From an uncultured Ruminococcus sp. (GTDB lineage: Bacteria > Bacillota > Clostridia > Oscillospirales > Acutalibacteraceae): a stretch of 46,043 bases of DNA. Positions within the stretch are counted from its first letter, which is position 1, and each line of letters begins with the position of its first letter. Below, in pieces: positions 41,832-46,043 of the stretch. Both the position numbers and the translations under genes were made by a program. Where the stretch lies: assembly GCA_900543095.1 (NCBI GenBank), contig UQQD01000014.1, forward strand, positions 1 to 46,043, written 5' to 3'. Under the pieces are notes generated by a model. The model saw only the letters and a program-made list of their open reading frames with translations, searched no databases and had not been told where the DNA came from.

Positions 41832-44522
41832 ATGGCAAACAAGTGGGTTTACCTTTTTACAGAAGGTAACGCTAACATGCGTGAGCTCCTCGGCGGTAAG
41901 GGTGCAAACCTTGCAGAAATGACAGGTTTGGGACTTCCCGTTCCACAGGGCTTCACTATTACAACAGAGGCTTGTACTCAGTATTATGAGGACGGCAGAG
42001 AAATCAACGATGAGATTCAGGGACAGATCAATGAATACATCGAAAAAATGGAAGAAATCACAGGCAAGAAATTCGGCGACAAGGAAAATCCTCTCCTCGT
42101 TTCCGTACGTTCGGGCGCAAGAGCTTCCATGCCGGGTATGATGGATACTATCCTCAACCTCGGTCTTAACGAAACTGTTGTAAACGTAATTGCAGAAAAG
42201 TCAAACAACCCACGTTGGGCTTGGGACTGCTACAGAAGATTTATTCAGATGTACTCCGACGTTGTTATGGAGGTCGGCAAAAAGTACTTTGAAGAGCTTA
42301 TTGACAAGATGAAAGCCGAAAGAGGCGTTACTTACGACGTTGAGCTTACTGCCGACGACCTTAAGGAGCTTGCTTCTCAGTTTAAGGCTGAATACAAAGA
42401 GAAAATCGGCGTTGATTTCCCTGACGATCCTAAGGAACAGCTTATGGGCGCAGTTAAAGCCGTATTCCGTTCATGGGACAACCCCCGTGCAAACGTATAT
42501 CGCCGTGACAACGACATTCCATATTCATGGGGTACTGCCGTTAACGTACAAACAATGGTTTTCGGCAATATGGGCGATACGAGCGCCACGGGCGTGGCCT
42601 TTACGCGCAACCCCGGCAACGGCGACAGCCACTTTTACGGCGAATATTTAATCAATGCCCAAGGGGAAGATGTGGTGGCCGGTATCCGCACCCCCTCGCC
42701 GATGAACAAATGGTCTGCAAATGCTCACTCGGCCCATTTGCCTACGCTTGAAAAGGTAATGCCGAAAGTTTATAAAGAATTGGACGCTATCCAAAAGAAA
42801 CTGGAAAAGCATTTCCACGATATGTTGGACATTGAATTTACGATTGAGGACCAAAAATTGTGGATGCTCCAATGCCGCGTAGGAAAACGCAACGGAACCG
42901 CCGCCGTACAAATGGCCTTGGATATGGTAAAAGAACGCTTGATTTCCAAGGAAGAAGCCGTCTTGCGTGTAACGCCTGCCCAGTTGGGCGAACTTTTGCT
43001 CCCCGCCATTGACCCCAAGGCCGAAGCGGGTGTAAAGCCCATTGCCCAAGGTCTGCCGGCCGGCCCGGGCGGTGCTTGCGGCGAAATTGTTTTCAACTCC
43101 GCCGACGCTATTAAGTTGCAAGAAACCGGCAAAAAAGCCATTTTGGTACGCGAAGAAACCAACCCCGAAGATATTGAGGGGATGCGTGCCGCCGCTGGTA
43201 TTTTGACCCAACGCGGCGGTATGACTTCTCACGCGGCCTTGGTTGCCCGCGGTTGGGGCAAATGCTGCATTGTCGGCTGCGGCGAACTGGAAATTAACCT
43301 GGAAGCCAAAACCGTCAGTATGGGCGGAAAAACCTTTAAAGAGGGCGATTCCTTAACCTTAAACGGCACGAAAGGATATGTTTATGACGGTGCTTTAAAA
43401 ATGTTAGCCGCCGGCGAAGGCAACAAGAACTTAATGCACTTTTTAGCCTTGTGCGACAAAGTGCGCACCCTGAAAGTGCGCGCCAACGCAGATACGGAAG
43501 AAGATGCCATCAATGCCCGCAAATTCGGTGCGGAGGGCATCGGCCTTTTCCGCATAGAACATATGTTCTACGGTAAAAACTCCGAAAAACCGCTCTTTAT
43601 TTTGCGCAAAATGATTCTCTCCGGCAACGAGGCCGAACGCAAAGCCGCGGTAGAAGAACTTTTCCCGTATATGAAAAAGGAAATCAAGGCTACTATGAAG
43701 GCAATGGCGGGCTACGGAGTAACCGTCCGCCTGATGGACCCGCCGCTCCACGAATTTGTGCCGACCTTGCCCGAAAAGCAGGCGGAACTGGCCAAAGCAT
43801 TGGGCATTACAATGGCTGTATTTAAAGAACGCGCCGTCGGGCTGCACGAAGTCAACCCGATGATGGGACACCGCGGTATCCGCTTGGGTGTAACCTATCC
43901 CGAAATTACCGAAATGCAATCCCGCGCGATTTTTGAATCGGCCGCCGAACTCATTAAAGAGGGGGTAAAAGCGGAGCCGGAAGTAATGATTCCTCTTACC
44001 TGCGATGTGAACGAAATCATCACGCAAAAGAAACTCATCCGCGCCGCGTATGACGAAGTGGTAGCCAAAACAAAGGTTAAAAAACTCCACTTCTCCGTGG
44101 GTACTATGATTGAAATTCCGCGCGCAGCGGTGTTGGCCTATGAAGTTGCCCAAGAAGCGGATTTCTTCTCGTTCGGAACCAATGACCTTACGCAAATGAC
44201 CTTTGGCTTTTCGCGTGATGATATCGGCTCGTTCCTGCCCGAATATTTGAAGCAAGGCATTTTGGAAGCCGACCCGTTCCAAACCCTTGACCAACGCGGT
44301 GTAGGGATGCTGATTGAACACGCCGTAACCGAGGGGCGCGATGCCAAACCCAACTTGAAGGTGGGTATCTGTGGCGAACACGGCGGGGACCCTGCCAGCG
44401 TGGAATTCTGCCACCGCGAAGGGTTTACTTATGTGTCCTGCTCCGCGTTCCGCGTGCCGATAGCGCGCCTGGCCGCTGCGCAAGCCGCCGCCAAAGACGT
44501 ATTGGCCTACAAACGCAAATAA
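41832..44522 (+). CDS. ppdK: Pyruvate phosphate dikinase (chimeric reading frame)
   Basis: Interconverts pyruvate, ATP and phosphate with PEP, AMP and pyrophosphate; 896 residues, full length. Start at 41832 because AGGAGG is 9 bases upstream. Order: the ATP-grasp domain (KGANLAEM, VRSGARASMPGMMDT), the swivelling phosphohistidine domain with His 467 in GGMTSHAALVARG, and the PEP/pyruvate barrel with Cys 847 in VGICGEHGGDP. The frame is intact, but the coding style changes near residues 237-257: before it glutamine is CAG in 7 of 8 cases, after it CAA in 16 of 18, and Leu shifts from CTT/CTC to TTG. The 5' part matches the rest of the window; the 3' part matches the genes after it. Confidence 0.93.
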   Translation: MANKWVYLFTEGNANMRELLGGKGANLAEMTGLGLPVPQGFTITTEACTQYYEDGREINDEIQGQINEYIEKMEEITGKKFGDKENPLLVSVRSGARASMPGMMDTILNLGLNETVVNVIAEKSNNPRWAWDCYRRFIQMYSDVVMEVGKKYFEELIDKMKAERGVTYDVELTADDLKELASQFKAEYKEKIGVDFPDDPKEQLMGAVKAVFRSWDNPRANVYRRDNDIPYSWGTAVNVQTMVFGNMGDTSATGVAFTRNPGNGDSHFYGEYLINAQGEDVVAGIRTPSPMNKWSANAHSAHLPTLEKVMPKVYKELDAIQKKLEKHFHDMLDIEFTIEDQKLWMLQCRVGKRNGTAAVQMALDMVKERLISKEEAVLRVTPAQLGELLLPAIDPKAEAGVKPIAQGLPAGPGGACGEIVFNSADAIKLQETGKKAILVREETNPEDIEGMRAAAGILTQRGGMTSHAALVARGWGKCCIVGCGELEINLEAKTVSMGGKTFKEGDSLTLNGTKGYVYDGALKMLAAGEGNKNLMHFLALCDKVRTLKVRANADTEEDAINARKFGAEGIGLFRIEHMFYGKNSEKPLFILRKMILSGNEAERKAAVEELFPYMKKEIKATMKAMAGYGVTVRLMDPPLHEFVPTLPEKQAELAKALGITMAVFKERAVGLHEVNPMMGHRGIRLGVTYPEITEMQSRAIFESAAELIKEGVKAEPEVMIPLTCDVNEIITQKKLIRAAYDEVVAKTKVKKLHFSVGTMIEIPRAAVLAYEVAQEADFFSFGTNDLTQMTFGFSRDDIGSFLPEYLKQGILEADPFQTLDQRGVGMLIEHAVTEGRDAKPNLKVGICGEHGGDPASVEFCHREGFTYVSCSAFRVPIARLAAAQAAAKDVLAYKRK
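42540..42600. other. Putative junction between two genomes
   Basis: Codon habit, and apparently base composition, change inside ppdK over a stretch encoding the strongly conserved TMVFGNMGDTSATGVAFTRNP. Such conserved DNA can join two organisms' reads in a metagenome assembly. The first clearly foreign-style codons are ACG AGC GCC ACG GGC near 42580. Confidence 0.7.
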
Positions 44523-44535
44523 AAAATTGCTTTAC

Positions 44536-44570
44536 AAAAGCCCCGGGGAATACGACCTTGGGGCTTTTTT
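44536..44570 (+). terminator. Terminator of ppdK
   Basis: Stem AAAGCCCC / GGGGCTTT with a 15-base loop and TTTTTT. Confidence 0.88.
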
Positions 44571-44743
44571 CTGTTTGGAAAGATTTTCGTCTGATAAAAT
44601 CTTACAACTTTGCCTTTAAAATTATCGGTTTACCCTAAATAGACTTGTTTTTTGGGTGTATTTTTACTAAATTTTAAATTATTAAGGTTGTTTCTACCTT
44701 ACTATATTCAAATAAGAAATTTTTTATCATAAAGGAATATTCA

Positions 44744-45220
44744 ATGAATAAGAATAAAAGAGGGTTTACCCTTATAGAATTGCTGGTAGTCGTATTAATT
44801 ATCGGCATATTGTCTGCGGTGGCATTACCGCAATATAATAAAGCGGTGGAAAAAAGCCGCGCTATGGAGGCCCTTGACTTATTGCAATCTATATCAAATG
44901 CCCAAACCGTTGCATACTTAGCGAATCCGGAGTGCGGTGCAGGGGATTTTCAGTATTTAGATATATGTGGTGCGAGTACAGCACAACGTGGTAATTCTTT
45001 TCGTAAAAAAAATTTTGACTATGAACTTTATGCCTGGGGATATCATTGTTACGACAATTATGCTGCAACTGCTAAAAAAAATAGTGGAAATTATAGTTAT
45101 ACTTTCGTCGCCTGCCCAAATAGCGGGACATATTGCGAAGGGGCTGATTGTCGCAAAGTTGGATTCTCCAAACCCACTACGTGTATAACAAGTGTTAGTG
45201 GCGGTTGCTACATTATGTAG
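44744..45220 (+). CDS. Type IV pilin / pseudopilin
   Basis: 158 residues with a class III prepilin leader: KNKRG, cleavage before Phe 8, Glu 12 and the hydrophobic spine FTLIELLVVVLIIGILSAVALPQY. The following NKAVEKSRAMEALDLLQSISNAQ is the pattern I associate with the expanded pilin families of Elusimicrobia. The C-terminal half holds several Cys residues (CPNSGTYCEGADC, TTC, GGCYIM) likely forming disulfides. AAAGGA lies upstream of the ATG. Such Gram-negative-style pilins are unlike the rest of the window, and codon use (CAA for Gln, TTA/TTG for Leu) agrees with the 3' part of ppdK. Confidence 0.85.
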   Translation: MNKNKRGFTLIELLVVVLIIGILSAVALPQYNKAVEKSRAMEALDLLQSISNAQTVAYLANPECGAGDFQYLDICGASTAQRGNSFRKKNFDYELYAWGYHCYDNYAATAKKNSGNYSYTFVACPNSGTYCEGADCRKVGFSKPTTCITSVSGGCYIM

Positions 45221-45247
45221 CCCCTCCAACTGTAAAGAAATTCTAAT

Positions 45248-45271
45248 GCCCCGTTTTACCGGGGCTTTTTA
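45248..45271. terminator. Terminator between pilin and acetyltransferase genes
   Basis: Stem GCCCCG / CGGGGC with a 6-base loop, then TTTTTATT on the plus strand. It touches the stop codon of the convergent acetyltransferase. Confidence 0.85.
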
Positions 45272-45952
45272 TTCCATAGGATACTGTGTAATATATTCCT
45301 TAGGCCGGCGTCTATCCCAAGCAACACCGCGTTTTACTACTTTGGCGGGATTTCCGGCAATCACGCAGTTTTCTTCGGTAAATTTACCGGCCACCACAGC
45401 CGAAGCCCCCACCACGCAATTTTTAGCGATAAAACTATTCTTCAAAACAGTGCAGTCCATAGCCACCCAAACATTATCTTCAATGATAATTTCTTTACCC
45501 CAATTTAGTAATTTTTTTGTTTTAGCATCATAAATGGTATGAGAGTCGCTGGCAAATAGATATATTCCCCAAGAAAACATACAATTTTTTCCAATAGTAA
45601 CAGATGTATTGTCTTCCATTACAATAATATTTACTCCATTAGAATAAGAATTTTTTCCAATGCTTATATGACAATTATAAACTGGGGTTTCGGCATCACC
45701 TAATCCGATATGACCATCCCATTTTGTTACAGAAGGGTCAATTTCCACCTTGTTGTTATCACCATATATTTCTATTTGCACTCCCTTCGGCACAAATGAA
45801 ACAACATTTCCGTTTCCTAATATTAACGGCTTCCTAGTTGCAATATTAGGACGATATAACTCCTTAATATACCGTCCCACTAAATGAATCAAAAATAAAA
45901 TTTTGTTATGTCCATATTTACTACGTAGAAGTATTTTCTCTCTTTCAGTCAT
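45269..45952 (-). CDS. Hexapeptide-repeat O-acetyltransferase
   Basis: 227 residues from the ATG at 45952, chosen because AAAGGA is about 9 bases upstream; the frame is open farther but overlaps the preceding gene. The C-terminal two thirds are a left-handed beta helix of imperfect hexapeptides, with a catalytic His candidate in FASDSHTIYDAKT and the trimer end INWGKEIIIEDNVWVAMDCTVLKNS-type pattern characteristic of WbbJ/maltose-acetyltransferase-like enzymes that acetylate surface sugars. The N-terminal ~50 residues are basic. It starts 13 bases after the end of the preceding gene, so it belongs to a surface-polysaccharide operon. Confidence 0.85.
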   Translation of the reverse strand: MTEREKILLRSKYGHNKILFLIHLVGRYIKELYRPNIATRKPLILGNGNVVSFVPKGVQIEIYGDNNKVEIDPSVTKWDGHIGLGDAETPVYNCHISIGKNSYSNGVNIIVMEDNTSVTIGKNCMFSWGIYLFASDSHTIYDAKTKKLLNWGKEIIIEDNVWVAMDCTVLKNSFIAKNCVVGASAVVAGKFTEENCVIAGNPAKVVKRGVAWDRRRPKEYITQYPME

Positions 45953-45965
45953 GTTAGTTATCCTT

Positions 45966-46043
45966 TTATAATAATTTGGCTTCAATAATTTTATCCAATG
46001 CGTATTGTGGAGTAATACTTTCCATACATATTCTTTTTCCTCT
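45966..46043 (-). CDS. C-terminal end of an unidentified gene (partial)
   Basis: The last 25 codons of a frame entering from the right edge, ending IIEAKLL and TAA at 45968-45966. Of the three frames it is the one that stops just before the acetyltransferase ribosome binding site, and the residues (CMESITPQYALDKI) look like the helical end of a glycosyltransferase or similar. Too short to assign. Confidence 0.5.
   Translation of the reverse strand, partial: RGKRICMESITPQYALDKIIEAKLL

Noticed and set aside
43443..44483. A 346-codon open frame on the minus strand
   Set aside because: It lies wholly inside ppdK in antisense, has no ribosome binding site, and its His/Phe/Arg-rich product looks like the reverse reading of a GC-richer gene.

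Overview
The first ~42.5 kb reads as a low-GC, spore-forming, starch-degrading Clostridia member close to Ruminococcus, probably Ruminococcus bromii-like. The pointers are a secreted GH13 amylase with two CBM26-like modules, a cohesin-like domain and a C-terminal dockerin (an amylosome-type enzyme), a GlgC/GlgD glycogen cluster, three sporulation genes (spoVAD, sigG, spoIIE) and AGGAGG-type ribosome binding sites. The last ~3.5 kb looks like different DNA: inside an uninterrupted pyruvate phosphate dikinase reading frame the codon habit switches abruptly near 42.54-42.60 kb, and what follows (a type IV pilin and surface-polysaccharide genes) looks like an Elusimicrobiota-type Gram-negative genome. 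The simplest reading is an assembly chimera joined at a conserved ppdK segment; a real recombinant is the alternative.

Layout. 0-0.4 kb: end of a membrane acyltransferase. 0.5-3.4 kb (minus): metQ-metN-metI methionine importer, preceded by an operator-like palindrome and a very short upstream reading frame. 3.6-6.3 kb (plus): spoVAD, a PAP2 phosphatase, sigG. 6.5-11.4 kb (plus): livK-livH-livM-livG-livF branched-chain amino acid importer, with a long hairpin between livK and livH. 11.7-15.7 kb: the multidomain amylase. 15.9-17.6 kb (minus): a VanW-domain cell-envelope protein. 18.1-19.3 kb: diacylglycerol glucosyltransferase. 19.3-21.6 kb (minus): spoIIE. 21.9-22.3 kb: yqgF. 22.3-28.0 kb (minus): glgB-glgC-glgD-glgA. 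28.4-29.4 kb (minus): gap. 29.9-31.5 kb: rny. 31.9-41.5 kb (minus): glmU-like, prs, a zinc-ribbon membrane protein, pth, mfd, a PrsA/SurA-like lipoprotein and a low-complexity membrane protein, an order common in Clostridia. 41.8-44.5 kb: ppdK with the junction. 44.7-46.0 kb: the foreign-looking arm.

How it fits together. The amylase releases maltodextrins from starch outside the cell; glgC/D/A make glycogen from glucose-1-phosphate; gap and ppdK belong to central glycolysis (ppdK in both directions between PEP and pyruvate). The branching enzyme homologue in the glycogen operon lacks the catalytic Asp nucleophile and a second invariant His, so it is probably not an active branching enzyme.

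Two families of structured intergenic repeats run through the Ruminococcus part. One (six copies plus a fragment) is a modular set of hairpins ending in a conserved tail ACATCTGCACTTAGATTATA; the other (two copies) is a long hairpin with a U-tract that appears to serve as a transcription terminator. I found no tRNA, rRNA, CRISPR array, insertion sequence or prophage gene.
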